Shown: positions 41,840-51,336, numbered from the stretch's first letter. The stretch: DNA of 64,000 bases from Chryseobacterium sp. (GCA_031286615.1 JAITUA010000015.1:186001-250000), one strand, 5' to 3'. Translations and numbers: made by a program. The notes: a model not told the origin generated them from the sequence alone.

Positions 41840-41972
41840 AGGTTATTTTTTTGTATAAAATCGTAAAAGGATAACCCATAATATTTTGAATATCCATATC
41901 AATTTGATCTTCAAAACATTATGATTGTTTATTGTTTTTCTAACTGTATAAATTTTTAGGTGCTTTCTAAAC

Positions 41973-42998
41973 TTATTTTATATTTTTTGAGTTGAGCCAG
42001 TCCTGATAAGCCTTTGCATTTACAGCATGTTCTTCAGCACTTGCAGTAAATTTGTGGTATCCGAATCTTGCCGGATCAGCACACATAAATATATAATTGT
42101 TGTTTTCAGCATTTAAAACAGCATCAATCGAATTTTTATCCACTACACAGATCGGTCCCGGAGGAATACCTGCGTTTGCATAAGTGTTATAAGGTGATGG
42201 TGTAGACAAATGCTTATATAATACTCTTTTAATAGATTCTTTAAAATTCGTCTGCTTATTGATCGCGTAGATCACCGTAGGATCAGACTGAAGTTTCATC
42301 CCTTTTCTGTAACGGTTTAAATATAATCCGGCAATCGTTTTCATTTCATCTTTTTTTCCTCCGGATTCCTTATAAACAATAGAAGCCAGAGCATAAATCT
42401 GATCTCTTGTAAGGCCAGACTGCTGTTCTTTGTTTTTTCTTTCACTTGTCCAGAAATCATTGTACTGATTTTCAAACTTGGCGAAAAATTCTTTTGGGCT
42501 TACGGTCCAGAAGAAATTATAAGTATCAATGAAGAAATATTTTTTCAGATCTTCAACATTTTTATAGCCTTTCTCTTGTGCCACAGCATCCAGATCATTT
42601 ATAAAATGTAACGAGTCAATTTCCGTTTTTTTGGTCACCTTACCAATCATCTGATACATATCTCCAAAATCCCCGATTCTGTAAGAGTTTGCAGTTTGGT
42701 TTCCTGCTTTGATCATATTAACAAGGTTCTTGTTTCCTGTTCCGCTCTGGATATGATAACGTCCTGCTTTAAAATTGGTATCAAGACCTTTTTCTTTAGC
42801 CACAGCTTCAAAAGATTCCCTGTCTTTAATATAAGGAGCAATAGAATCGAGGATCTGTTTAAAACCTGCTCTGTGAGGAATCAGAACATAACCGTCTTTT
42901 TCTACGTTATTTCCTAAATATTTATTATAAAATCTCAAACCAAAAAATCCTGCGGCTGCAAAAACCAGCAGAATGATAATGAGAATAGCTTTTTTCAT
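41973..42998 (-). CDS. mltG: Endolytic murein transglycosylase
   Basis: A 341-aa YceG/MltG protein anchored by one N-terminal helix (AILIIILLVFAAAGFFGL), with a periplasmic LysM-like region and catalytic domain. The active-site Glu is Glu211 in ALASIVYKESGG, matching the family ASIVEKE position; SDPTVIYAI, STPSPYNTYANAGIPPGPI and the terminal ANNYIFMCADP-type strand are conserved. It cuts nascent glycan strands to end peptidoglycan chains. Lies 32 nt after dapF in the same direction, linking two peptidoglycan functions. Confidence 0.95.
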   Translation of the reverse strand: MKKAILIIILLVFAAAGFFGLRFYNKYLGNNVEKDGYVLIPHRAGFKQILDSIAPYIKDRESFEAVAKEKGLDTNFKAGRYHIQSGTGNKNLVNMIKAGNQTANSYRIGDFGDMYQMIGKVTKKTEIDSLHFINDLDAVAQEKGYKNVEDLKKYFFIDTYNFFWTVSPKEFFAKFENQYNDFWTSERKNKEQQSGLTRDQIYALASIVYKESGGKKDEMKTIAGLYLNRYRKGMKLQSDPTVIYAINKQTNFKESIKRVLYKHLSTPSPYNTYANAGIPPGPICVVDKNSIDAVLNAENNNYIFMCADPARFGYHKFTASAEEHAVNAKAYQDWLNSKNIK

Positions 42999-43030
42999 TC
43001 TTATAAATGTTGATTAAAAGTTTTTTGTTT

Positions 43031-43798
43031 TTAAAGAAGATCTGTTTTACCTCTAAAAACTTGCTTTGCAGGACCCTCCAGCCAAATATTCTGGAATGTA
43101 TCTCCGCTTTTTTCAGCATAAACTTTAAGATTTCCACCTAAAGTTTTAACTTTTACAGAGGTTAGATTATGTTTTTGAAGAAAAGTTAAAGCAGAAGCCG
43201 TAACTCCTGTTCCACAACTGTAAGTTTCGTCCTCAACGCCTCGTTCATAGGTTCTTACAAAAATCTCATCATCAGAAATTTTTTCTACAAAGTTTACATT
43301 GATTCCTTTTTCTTTATAATTTTCTGAATTTCTGATCCCGTTTCCTTCAGTATACACGTTGTAATCCGGAAGATTTTCTACATATTTTACATAATGTGGA
43401 GATCCTGTATTCAGAACAAAGTCATTTCCGTCTTGTGAAATGGTGTCCACATTAATCATTTTCAATTTAATGATCCCGTTATGGATTTCTGCTTCATGCT
43501 CTCCGTCTGTCGCAATGAATTTGCATTTATCTTCAAAAATGTCCAGGAAAAAAGCAAAAGCTACAAGACATCTTCCTCCGTTTCCGCACATGGTACTTTC
43601 TCCTCCGTCAGAATTGTAGTAAACCATTTTGAAGTCATAGTTCGGATCATTTTCCAATAGAATAAGGCCGTCAGCACCTATTCCGAAACGTCTGTCACAT
43701 AATTTTTCAATACTGTTTTTATCTTTAGTAAATTGTAGATCACGGTTGTCTACCATTACAAAATCATTTCCTGTTCCCTGATATTTATAAAATTCCAT
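43031..43798 (-). CDS. dapF: Diaminopimelate epimerase
   Basis: A 255-aa enzyme that converts LL-DAP to meso-DAP for lysine and peptidoglycan synthesis. The two catalytic cysteines are Cys71 (STMCGNGGRC) and Cys195 (ETYSCGTGVTA); the N-terminal YQGTGNDFVM and RRFGIGADG are conserved. Slightly shorter than the 274-aa E. coli protein, normal for Bacteroidota. Cotranscribed with mltG downstream. Confidence 0.96.
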   Translation of the reverse strand: MEFYKYQGTGNDFVMVDNRDLQFTKDKNSIEKLCDRRFGIGADGLILLENDPNYDFKMVYYNSDGGESTMCGNGGRCLVAFAFFLDIFEDKCKFIATDGEHEAEIHNGIIKLKMINVDTISQDGNDFVLNTGSPHYVKYVENLPDYNVYTEGNGIRNSENYKEKGINVNFVEKISDDEIFVRTYERGVEDETYSCGTGVTASALTFLQKHNLTSVKVKTLGGNLKVYAEKSGDTFQNIWLEGPAKQVFRGKTDLL

Positions 43799-43844
43799 AT
43801 TTTTTTGTCTAAATGAAGAAGCAAAATTAATATATTTAAAATGA

Positions 43845-43872
43845 AAAACGAACAGTGTTAACCGTTCGTTTT
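43845..43872 (-). terminator. Terminator of the Asn/Gly-rich lipoprotein gene
   Basis: Stem AAAACGAAC / GTTCGTTTT with a 10-nt loop; T-rich on the minus strand, just after the stop at 43889. Confidence 0.8.
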
Positions 43873-43888
43873 CTTATTTATAATCGTT

Positions 43889-44569
43889 TTATCTAAAGCC
43901 GCCTCCGCCGCTCTGTTGTCTGCTGGAACTACTGCTTTGGCCGCTGGAGCTGTTTCTGAATCCGCCGCCGGAAGATTCTGATCTGCCACTGCTTTGGCTG
44001 CCGCTATTCTGGTTTCTGAATCCACTGTTATTTTGGTTACCCTGATTATTCTGGCTGCCACTGCTTTGGTTTCTGAATCCGCTATTACTGTTGGAATTTC
44101 TGAATCCGCTGTTGTTTTGGTTACCCTGATTGTTCTGAGAACCGCTATTCTGATTTCTGAACCCGCTATTGCTATTGGAGTTTCTATTATTATTGAATCC
44201 TCCGTTATTATTATATGAACCGTTACTATTCGTTGTACGAGTGTTCTGGAATCCGTTTTGAGGTCTTGATGAAGAAGTAGATCTTCTTTCTACATAGACT
44301 TTTCTTCTGGAGTTGTTATAACTGTCATAGTAATAAGGTATTCCATTATCATAGTAGTAATTAACGTTGTTTCTGTAATAATAGCCGTCATTGCCATAAT
44401 ACCCACCGCTTCCGTAATATCCGGAAGGTGCATAGTAATACCCGTTGTTATAATAAGGATCTCCATATCCATAATTTCCGTTACTTCCGTATCCGTCGGT
44501 ATATGCTAAACAAGAGGTTAAACTGGCAATAGCAAAAATACTGACTGCTATTTTAAATAAATTTTTCAT
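43889..44569 (-). CDS. Low-complexity Asn/Ser/Gly-rich lipoprotein
   Basis: A 226-aa protein with lipobox IASLTSC (Cys near 20). A Tyr/Gly-rich N-terminal half (GYYGSGGYYGNDGYYYRNN) is followed by an Arg patch (SRRKVYVERRS) and a C-terminal half built from imperfect repeats of GFRNQNSGSQNNQGNQNNS-like units, ending SGGGGFR. Highly disordered; such tails occur in surface-exposed adhesive or matrix proteins, but function is unknown. Overlaps the pnuC stop codon by four bases (ATGA), so it is translationally coupled to the transporter gene. DNA repeats here make copy-number change likely. Confidence 0.75.
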   Translation of the reverse strand: MKNLFKIAVSIFAIASLTSCLAYTDGYGSNGNYGYGDPYYNNGYYYAPSGYYGSGGYYGNDGYYYRNNVNYYYDNGIPYYYDSYNNSRRKVYVERRSTSSSRPQNGFQNTRTTNSNGSYNNNGGFNNNRNSNSNSGFRNQNSGSQNNQGNQNNSGFRNSNSNSGFRNQSSGSQNNQGNQNNSGFRNQNSGSQSSGRSESSGGGFRNSSSGQSSSSSRQQSGGGGFR

Positions 44570-45237
44570 GACTTTATTGTACTTTTTTTTTCTTTAAAAC
44601 TTTTTTTCCAATTGACGTATCCTAAGATAGCCATTATAGTAAATACCAAATATTGAACCGAAGTGATTCCAAGTCCCTTAAAAATCATCATTGGCATACA
44701 TATAATATCTCCGATAATCCAGAAAATCCAGTTGTCAATGCGTTGTTTGGCCATCAACCACATTCCTACTAAAAATATTGAAGTTGTAAAAATATCCATC
44801 CAATTTGCCCAATCGAGATGATATAATCCAAGATAACCACCCTCTAAATTATCAATATAAGGTTTGCAATAGTAAATAAAAGTAACAAATGCCAAACTCA
44901 GCACAAAAAGAATACTTGCATATATCCATTCTTTTCGGGTAGCCCATGTAACTTCTACATGAACATGATCTTCAGAATTTCTTGCCCATAGAATCCAGCC
45001 ATAAATACTCATGACAGAATAATAGACGTTGATCATGCAGTCTCCCAGCAGCCCGGCATTGAAAAGAAGGTATACATAGATCAAAGTTGAAATAATGCCG
45101 GTAGGGTATACCCATATATTTTTCTTAATGGAAAAAAATACGCTCAGTATTCCGAAAATTGCACCCAATGCTTCCAGAGTAATCTGTAAAGAATCATAGC
45201 TTTCATAAGGCTTTACAAAAAGATCATATAAATTCAT
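44566..45237 (-). CDS. pnuC: Nicotinamide riboside transporter
   Basis: A 223-aa PnuC with start moved to ATG 45237, since the upstream TTG at 45255 lies inside a TATTTTTGC promoter box. About seven transmembrane helices, with the family pattern of aromatic residues: IKKNIWVYPTGIISTLIYVY, VYYSVMSIYGWILWAR and NWIFWIIGDIICMPMM. It facilitates uptake of nicotinamide riboside for NAD synthesis; a nucleoside kinase partner is not in the window. Followed with a 4-nt overlap by an unrelated low-complexity lipoprotein. Confidence 0.92.
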   Translation of the reverse strand: MNLYDLFVKPYESYDSLQITLEALGAIFGILSVFFSIKKNIWVYPTGIISTLIYVYLLFNAGLLGDCMINVYYSVMSIYGWILWARNSEDHVHVEVTWATRKEWIYASILFVLSLAFVTFIYYCKPYIDNLEGGYLGLYHLDWANWMDIFTTSIFLVGMWLMAKQRIDNWIFWIIGDIICMPMMIFKGLGITSVQYLVFTIMAILGYVNWKKSFKEKKSTIKS

Positions 45238-45251
45238 GCAATCAAAAATAA

Positions 45252-45260
45252 GCAAAAATA
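45252..45260 (-). promoter_or_regulatory. Promoter -7 box for pnuC
   Basis: TATTTTTGC on the minus strand, 14 nt before the ATG; it overlaps the alternative TTG start and so argues against that start. Confidence 0.6.
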
Positions 45261-45401
45261 TGGACTTTTTAAAATGGATTATATAATGTGTTGTTCAGGT
45301 TTTAAATACTTTAATGTAAAATAATTAAGGAAAGTTTAACGATAAACGTGGGAGTTCCTAAATTTTTTATATTTTCGTAAATCCTTAATAAATAAAAAAA
45401 C

Positions 45402-46919
45402 ATGTCGAAAATTTGGGTTAAAAAGCCACTAAGTGCCTATGAGGCAGATATGAAGAAAAGTGAGCTGAAAAAAGTCCTTGGAAAATGGAGTTTAACAGCA
45501 ATTGGAGTGGGTGCTATCATCGGAGGTGGAATCTTTGTTCTTACCGGAACAGGAGCCTATTATCACGCAGGACCAGCACTTGCCATTTCATTTATCATAG
45601 CAGGTATTGCCTGCGTTTTTGCTGCATTATGTTATGCAGAATTTGCATCCATTATTCCTGTAGAAGGTTCAGCCTATGCTTATGCATACGGAACGGTAGG
45701 AGAGATTTTTGCATGGGCCATGGGGTGGTGTCTCATCCTCGAATATGCCATGGCGAGTATGGCCGTTTCCGTGAGCTGGTCCGGATATTTTAACAAATTT
45801 TTGAAAATCTTTAATATTCATTTACCGGCCTATCTTACATCAGATCCTGCCAGTTATACAGGAGATGGTTTTTCAATGAACCTGCCGGCATTTATTCTTG
45901 TTCTTTTAATTACTGCATTATTGGTAAAAGGAACTAAAGAAGCAGCAGGAGCTAATAACCTGATTGTTTTGATGAAAACTTCTGCCGTTATCTTTGTGAT
46001 TATTGCAGGAGTATATATTATTTTTTCCAATACTGATCTTTACAACGCTGTAGATGGTGTTAAAAACTGGAAGCCTTTTATTCCGGATCAGGTACAGATC
46101 AAAAACTCTGAAGGAGATCTGGTTTCTGCTTATGGTATTAAAGGAATTATTTCCGGAGCAGCAGCTATTTTCTTTGCTTATATTGGTTTTGATGCCGTTT
46201 CTACACAGGCAGGAGAAGCTATTAACCCTAAAAAAGATGTTCCTTTCGCTATTATTGCATCACTATTGGTGTGTACAGCGCTTTATATCTGTGTATCGCT
46301 TGTACTAACAGGAATGATGCATTATACAGACTTTAACCCGGAAGGGAAATATCCTGATGCTATTAAAGCACCTGTAGCCTATGCATTTGAAATTGCAGGA
46401 AAACACTGGGCAAGTAATGTAGTAACGATTGCTGCAACAGTAGGATTAATCTCCGTAGTAATGGTAATGATGATGGGACAGTCAAGAATTTTCATTGGTA
46501 TGGCAAAAGATGGATTGATTCCCGGATTCTTCGGTCAGCTTCACCCAAAAACAAAAACACCTTACAAAGGAATCATTTTATTGGGTATTGTAGTGGCATT
46601 TATTGCTGCATTTACTCCAATTTCAACATTGGCAGATATGACAAGTTTCGGAACCCTGTTTGCATTTACACTGGTTTGTATTGCCGTTTGGGTAATGAGA
46701 AAAAAAGAACCTAATTTGATCAGACCTTTCAAAGTTCCGGCTTATAAAATAGTTGTTGCATTAGGAGTATTTATCAATATTTATTTGATATTTAACTTAA
46801 GTGCTCATGCATTGGAACTTTCTGCTGTATGGTTGTTCTTAGGAGGTTTGGTATATTTCCTTTATGGAAAATCAAACAGTAAACTTAACAATCCTGAAAA
46901 ATATCAGAACCAAGATTAA
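45402..46919 (+). CDS. APC-superfamily amino acid permease (cationic amino acid transporter-like)
   Basis: A 505-aa protein with about 12 transmembrane helices. The helix 1 signature IGVGAIIGGGIFVLTG is that of the CAT/LAT-type APC transporters, and FFAYIGFDAVSTQAGEAINP in helix 6 region is the conserved substrate-site segment. The C-terminal part has TPYKGIILLG and FRPFKVP-like IRPFKVPAYK. Import of a cationic or neutral amino acid by proton symport or exchange is expected. The gene is followed by a TTCG-loop terminator. Confidence 0.92.
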   Translation: MSKIWVKKPLSAYEADMKKSELKKVLGKWSLTAIGVGAIIGGGIFVLTGTGAYYHAGPALAISFIIAGIACVFAALCYAEFASIIPVEGSAYAYAYGTVGEIFAWAMGWCLILEYAMASMAVSVSWSGYFNKFLKIFNIHLPAYLTSDPASYTGDGFSMNLPAFILVLLITALLVKGTKEAAGANNLIVLMKTSAVIFVIIAGVYIIFSNTDLYNAVDGVKNWKPFIPDQVQIKNSEGDLVSAYGIKGIISGAAAIFFAYIGFDAVSTQAGEAINPKKDVPFAIIASLLVCTALYICVSLVLTGMMHYTDFNPEGKYPDAIKAPVAYAFEIAGKHWASNVVTIAATVGLISVVMVMMMGQSRIFIGMAKDGLIPGFFGQLHPKTKTPYKGIILLGIVVAFIAAFTPISTLADMTSFGTLFAFTLVCIAVWVMRKKEPNLIRPFKVPAYKIVVALGVFINIYLIFNLSAHALELSAVWLFLGGLVYFLYGKSNSKLNNPEKYQNQD

Positions 46920-46926
46920 TAATATA

Positions 46927-46948
46927 AACCGCTTCGGCGGTTTTTTTT
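46927..46948 (+). terminator. Terminator after the permease gene
   Basis: AACCGC TTCG GCGGTT followed by eight T: a compact tetraloop terminator 7 nt after the stop codon. Confidence 0.92.
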
Positions 46949-46965
46949 GTCACAATACTATCTAT

Positions 46966-47997
46966 ATGAAAAAGATTTTTTCCATTTTATTCCTGTCCGC
47001 AGGCCTTACAGCGTTTTCCCAACAGGTGGAAAGCCTTGAAACCATTCTTAATGATAAAATCAGCATCAGAGCGCTGGAATTATATGACAATAAAGTCTGG
47101 TATAGCGGCACAGATTCCAAATTCGGGTTTGTGGATCTTAAAGATTATAAAAATCAGAAGCAGATAAAACTTTCCGAAGATAAGCTTCAGTTCAGAACGC
47201 TGGCACAGGATAAAACCTCTTTTTATACCATCAATATTGAAAGCCCTGCCCGGTTTTTTAAAATCGATAAAAAAGATCTGAAATCACAAATTGTCTTTAA
47301 AGACACGGCAAAAACTGCTTTTTATGATGCTTTACACTTTGTAAAAGATGGATATGGCGTAACATTCAGCGATCCTGATAAAAATCTTTTTATGAAGCTG
47401 GCATTATTGTTCCCTCAAAAGAAAATGTATGAGATATGGAATCCTCCTATCAGCAATCATGAAAAGGTAAAGTTAAAAGAAGGAGAAGCTGCATTTGCTG
47501 CAAGCAATACCAATATTGCTTCCTACAAAGATATTCTTTGGATCGCAACAGGTGGAAAAGCTTCCAGAATTTTTAAACAGAAAGGATTGGATTGGAAAAT
47601 TATCGAAACACCTTTTATTCAGGGAGAATCCTCACAAGGAATATATTCCATTGATTTTTTTGAAGATCATTTCGGGATCGCAGCAGGAGGAGATTATACA
47701 AAACAGGACGCCAATGTCAATAATATTGCAACCACTAATGATGGTGGAGAAACCTGGCAGATTCAGGCTTCAGGGCAGAATGCAGGATATACAACCTGTG
47801 TGAAAATTAAGCCCGGATCAAAAGGAAAAGAAATCATTGCAGTTGGAGATAAGCACATCAGCTATTCTTCGGATTTTGGAAAGACCTGGAAAAAAATTTC
47901 TGAAGAGAAAGGTTTCTTCGTCTGCCAATGGATAAATGGTAATCATATTGTTCTTGCAGGAAATAACAGAATTGCTGTCATGAAATTAAAATTTTAA
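46966..47997 (+). CDS. Exported Asp-box/YCF48-like repeat protein
   Basis: A 343-aa protein; ATG 46966 is chosen because MKKIFSILFLSAGLTAFSQ is a signal peptide, while the longer frame would run through the terminator. The body looks like a beta-propeller with BNR/Asp-box turns (NDGGETWQIQ and SDFGKTWKKIS), as in YCF48-like and sialidase-type folds. Relatives in flavobacteria are often labelled oxidoreductase without proof. Catalytic sialidase residues are not visible. Probably periplasmic or surface; monocistronic, between permease terminator and hemN. Confidence 0.8.
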   Translation: MKKIFSILFLSAGLTAFSQQVESLETILNDKISIRALELYDNKVWYSGTDSKFGFVDLKDYKNQKQIKLSEDKLQFRTLAQDKTSFYTINIESPARFFKIDKKDLKSQIVFKDTAKTAFYDALHFVKDGYGVTFSDPDKNLFMKLALLFPQKKMYEIWNPPISNHEKVKLKEGEAAFAASNTNIASYKDILWIATGGKASRIFKQKGLDWKIIETPFIQGESSQGIYSIDFFEDHFGIAAGGDYTKQDANVNNIATTNDGGETWQIQASGQNAGYTTCVKIKPGSKGKEIIAVGDKHISYSSDFGKTWKKISEEKGFFVCQWINGNHIVLAGNNRIAVMKLKF

Positions 47998-48174
47998 ATA
48001 TAAGGTATAGAATTTATCACTATTTGTCAAAAGCCTGATCATACGTATTTAGACTCATTATAAAATAGAACCTAATATAATTCATAGGTTAAAATTCATA
48101 ACTAATGGTTAATTTTGTAAGATGAATTTTAATGATGTTAAATTTCATGCCCTTATAAAATTTTAAATTTCAAA

Positions 48175-49533
48175 ATGAACTCTTTAATAGATAAGTATAA
48201 TATTCCCGGACCGCGTTACACTTCTTATCCTACCGTTCCGTATTGGGATGAGTCTACATTTTCACCGGAAAAATGGAAGGAAACCGTAATCAGGTCTTTT
48301 CATGAAAGCAATGCAGAGGAGGGGATTTCTATTTATATCCATTTACCTTTCTGTGAAGCTTTGTGTACGTTCTGTGCATGTCATAAACGTATTACCAAGC
48401 AGCACAGTGTTGAAGTGCCTTATCTGGAAAGTGTTTTGAAAGAGTGGAAACTTTATCTTGACCTTTTCAACGAAAAACCTAAACTGAAAGAATTGCACTT
48501 AGGTGGAGGAACTCCTACGTTTTTCTCTCCTGAGAACTTAAGAACATTGTTGGAGGGGATCTTTTCAACTGTAGACATTGCGGAACATCCGGAATTCTCT
48601 TTTGAAGGACATCCTAACAATACCACGAAAGAACATCTTCAGACTTTATACGACCTTGGCTTCAGAAGAGTAAGCTTTGGGGTTCAGGATTATGATCCTA
48701 AAGTTCAGAAAGCGATCAATAGAATCCAGCCTTTTGAAAATGTGAAAAACGTTACAGAATGGGCAAAGGAAATTGGTTACAGAGGAATCAGCCATGATCT
48801 TGTATTCGGACTGCCGCACCAGAATTGGGAAGCGATGGAACACACGATCAGAAAAACAATGGAGCTGAAGCCGGACAGACTTGCATTCTACTCTTATGCA
48901 CACGTTCCATGGGTAAAAGGAGTGGGACAGAGAGGTTTTGATGAAAATGACCTGCCAAGCGGAGAAGAAAAACGCCGTTTGTATGAAGATGGTAAAAGGC
49001 TGCTTCAGGATTTAGGATATATAGAAGTAGGAATGGATCATTTCTCTCTTGAACATGATGATCTGTATCAGTCTTTGATTCATAAAAAACTTCACAGAAA
49101 TTTCATGGGGTATACGTCAAGCAAAACCCAGCTGATGGTAGGACTTGGTATGTCTGCTATTTCAGATTCATGGTATGCTTTTGCCCAGAATGTAAAAACG
49201 GTTGAAGAATATCAGAAAATGGTTGAAGAAGGCGAAATTCCTGTTGTAAAAGGACATGTTTTGAGCGAAGAAGATCTGACTGTAAGAAGACATATTCTGA
49301 ATCTGATGTGTCAGCTTGAAACCACTTTTGATATCAACAATTCTTTCCCGGAGCTTGAAAACGCTTTGGAAATGTTGAAAGAAATGGAAAATGACGGATT
49401 GGTTGAGATTAACGGAACTGAAGTTAAAATTACAGAAGCCGGAAGAGCTTTCACAAGAAATGTAGCGATGGTTTTTGACCTGAGAATGATGAGAAATAAA
49501 CCTGAAACAAGGATTTTCTCAATGACAATATAA
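48175..49533 (+). CDS. hemN: Oxygen-independent coproporphyrinogen III oxidase
   Basis: A 452-aa radical SAM enzyme. The cluster motif is C60-x3-C64-x2-C67-x-C69 (FCEALCTFCAC), the true HemN arrangement rather than that of HemW. GGGTPTFF, EGHPNNTT and GVQDYDPKVQ follow as in the family. It oxidatively decarboxylates coproporphyrinogen III to protoporphyrinogen IX with SAM during haem synthesis without oxygen. The 177-nt upstream spacer has a TAATTTTG box at 48110-48117. Ends at a strong palindromic terminator. Confidence 0.95.
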   Translation: MNSLIDKYNIPGPRYTSYPTVPYWDESTFSPEKWKETVIRSFHESNAEEGISIYIHLPFCEALCTFCACHKRITKQHSVEVPYLESVLKEWKLYLDLFNEKPKLKELHLGGGTPTFFSPENLRTLLEGIFSTVDIAEHPEFSFEGHPNNTTKEHLQTLYDLGFRRVSFGVQDYDPKVQKAINRIQPFENVKNVTEWAKEIGYRGISHDLVFGLPHQNWEAMEHTIRKTMELKPDRLAFYSYAHVPWVKGVGQRGFDENDLPSGEEKRRLYEDGKRLLQDLGYIEVGMDHFSLEHDDLYQSLIHKKLHRNFMGYTSSKTQLMVGLGMSAISDSWYAFAQNVKTVEEYQKMVEEGEIPVVKGHVLSEEDLTVRRHILNLMCQLETTFDINNSFPELENALEMLKEMENDGLVEINGTEVKITEAGRAFTRNVAMVFDLRMMRNKPETRIFSMTI

Positions 49534-49537
49534 AAAT

Positions 49538-49566
49538 AAAAGCGGTTCAGATCTGAACCGCTTTTT
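49538..49566 (+). terminator. Terminator after hemN
   Basis: Continuous 13-bp palindrome AAAGCGGTTCAGA / TCTGAACCGCTTT with following T-run. Confidence 0.92.
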
Positions 49567-49641
49567 TATTGCTTTGAAATTGATCTTATCATTAAACGAT
49601 ATGTTCACAAAGATTTTACAATACTTATCTGTCTTTTTTGT

Positions 49642-49696
49642 TCGCAAGGCCACTGCGTTTAGTAAGCATCCTCTGCTTAGTGAAACGCCTTTGCGA
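49642..49696. repeat. Long imperfect hairpin element
   Basis: TCGCAAGGCCACTGCGTTTA plus GTAAGCA pairs imperfectly with TGCTTAGTGAAACGCCTTTG plus CGA around the loop TCCTC. The tail (CTTAAAAATCTTAGCGTTTC, near 49710) resembles the ends of the 7041 and 28243 elements. No gene seen in 49567-49754. Confidence 0.5.
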
Positions 49697-49754
49697 TACT
49701 TTTCATAGAACTTAAAAATCTTAGCGTTTCGTCTGCGTTTATAACAAAATAGTA

Positions 49755-51119
49755 TTATTTAATAATCAATTTCTGACTGTAAGACTTCAATTCTCCGGAT
49801 TTCAGATTAATGTAATAAACCCCGGCAGGTATTCCTGAAATATTAATTCCTTTTCCATTATAGATTTTATCTGCTTCCAATACTTTTCTACCTTCTGCAC
49901 TGATGATTTCCAGAGTTGCTTTTTTATCTGTAATGCCATCAATGAAAATTTCTTTGGAAGCAGGATTAGGATAAACTTTTATTGTTCCTAACGTATTTTC
50001 CTGAGTTCCTAAAGTCCCCGTGGATATTTTAAAAATCTTTCCATTATTCACAGCTGCTACATACAATCCTTTTTGATAATCCTCTCCGAAAGTAGAAAAG
50101 TTATTTCCTGAATAAGGACTCGTCCATGTGATAGTATTATTATTATCCAGAATTCCGATCTGGGTAGAGCAGTAGTCTGCAAAAAAATATTTCCCCTGAA
50201 GTGACGGATATTGAGTTCCTCTGTAGACATAACCACCCGTAATAGAGCATTTTCCGCCTGAATGGTCGTATACGGCAACAGGGAAGGTCATTGTAGACTG
50301 GGCTGCACATCCTGCTGTATTGTAAGCTGTATTGCCTTCATAACAGCGCCAGCCATAGTTTAAACCAGCCTGGGTAATGGGCATTTTATTGATTTCTTCT
50401 ATTGCTCCCTGGCCAACATCTGCAATCATCGCATTTCCTGTAGTGAGGTCAAAAGAAAACTTCCAGGCATTTCTGAGGCCATAAGCCCATATTTCGTCAG
50501 CGCCAGCTACGGCTCCTGCAAAAGGATTATCAGGAGGAATATTATATGGCCCGGTAGCATCCACGTCTATTCTCAGCATTTTTCCAAGCAATACATTTTT
50601 ATTCTGGGCATTATTGTTCGGATCTCCGCCGCTTCCTCCATCTCCGGTGATGATCCAGAGTTTTCCATCAGGAGCAAAATGAATGCTTCCTCCATTGTGA
50701 TTGTCGAAGGGTTTGGGAATGTTGAGCATGATTTTTTCAGAAGCTGGATCAGCCACGTTAGAATCAGTTGAGCTGACACTGTATCTCGCCACGATGATAT
50801 TCCCTGCCGGGTTGTTATAATATACAAAAAAATACCCGTTGGTAGAGTATTGCGGATGAAAAGCAAGTCCCAGAAGACCTCTTTCGCCACCAAAAATAAT
50901 CTTTGAACTGATATTCAAAAAATTAGTGGAATTAATTGTCCCGTTGGGTTGAATAATTTTAATAATTCCGTTCTGCTGAACAACAAAAAGCCGGCTGTCA
51001 TTGGCGTTTGTAATCTCTACCGGACTGGTAAGTCCCGTGGCAAATTCTTCCAAATTAATGCTTTGAGAATTAGCAATTAAGGAAGAAAAAATACTAATGG
51101 TAAAAAGTAGTTTTTTCAT
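49755..51119 (-). CDS. PQQ-dependent sugar dehydrogenase-like protein with T9SS sorting domain
   Basis: A 454-aa protein; ATG 51119 is chosen since MKKLLFTISIFSSLIANSQ is a signal peptide. The body is a six-bladed propeller of the glucose/sorbosone dehydrogenase family: GLTSPVEIT, GERGLLGLAFHPQY, FDNHNGGSIHFAPDGKLWI, GDGGSGGDP, and GADEIWAYGLRNAWKFSFD. These carry PQQ- and Ca-binding positions in soluble glucose dehydrogenases. A type A sorting domain begins at GTIKVYPNPASKE near 385 and ends SQKLIIK, predicting T9SS secretion. Aldose oxidation is inferred; some relatives bind sugar without known activity. Confidence 0.9.
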   Translation of the reverse strand: MKKLLFTISIFSSLIANSQSINLEEFATGLTSPVEITNANDSRLFVVQQNGIIKIIQPNGTINSTNFLNISSKIIFGGERGLLGLAFHPQYSTNGYFFVYYNNPAGNIIVARYSVSSTDSNVADPASEKIMLNIPKPFDNHNGGSIHFAPDGKLWIITGDGGSGGDPNNNAQNKNVLLGKMLRIDVDATGPYNIPPDNPFAGAVAGADEIWAYGLRNAWKFSFDLTTGNAMIADVGQGAIEEINKMPITQAGLNYGWRCYEGNTAYNTAGCAAQSTMTFPVAVYDHSGGKCSITGGYVYRGTQYPSLQGKYFFADYCSTQIGILDNNNTITWTSPYSGNNFSTFGEDYQKGLYVAAVNNGKIFKISTGTLGTQENTLGTIKVYPNPASKEIFIDGITDKKATLEIISAEGRKVLEADKIYNGKGINISGIPAGVYYINLKSGELKSYSQKLIIK

Positions 51120-51299
51120 AATATTTTGATAGTTAGTGTGTTGATCAGGTGAATGAAAATTTTGTACCAATCAGATTTTGAAGACTTCATTATGATAGCA
51201 GGAAAAAATTGTTAAATCTTAAATAGAACTCAGAATACCAATATATCTGAAAATAAACCATTTCTGTTGTTAAAAATTCATAAAATACAAGAAAATCAT

Positions 51300-51308
51300 T
51301 ATATTTGC
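51300..51308 (+). promoter_or_regulatory. Promoter -7 box for secDF
   Basis: TATATTTGC, 28 nt before the ATG; no clear -33 TTG at the usual spacing. Confidence 0.5.
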
Positions 51309-51336
51309 CGACTTAATTTAACGTAGTTATAACAAA

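Noticed and set aside
43994-44218. 74-aa hydrophobic plus-strand ORF
   Set aside because: Antisense of the Asn/Ser/Gly repeats of the lipoprotein gene; its Val/Ile-rich pattern comes from those repeats.
43889-44300. CRISPR-like array
   Set aside because: The repeats are in-frame codons for Asn/Ser/Gly units without uniform spacers.
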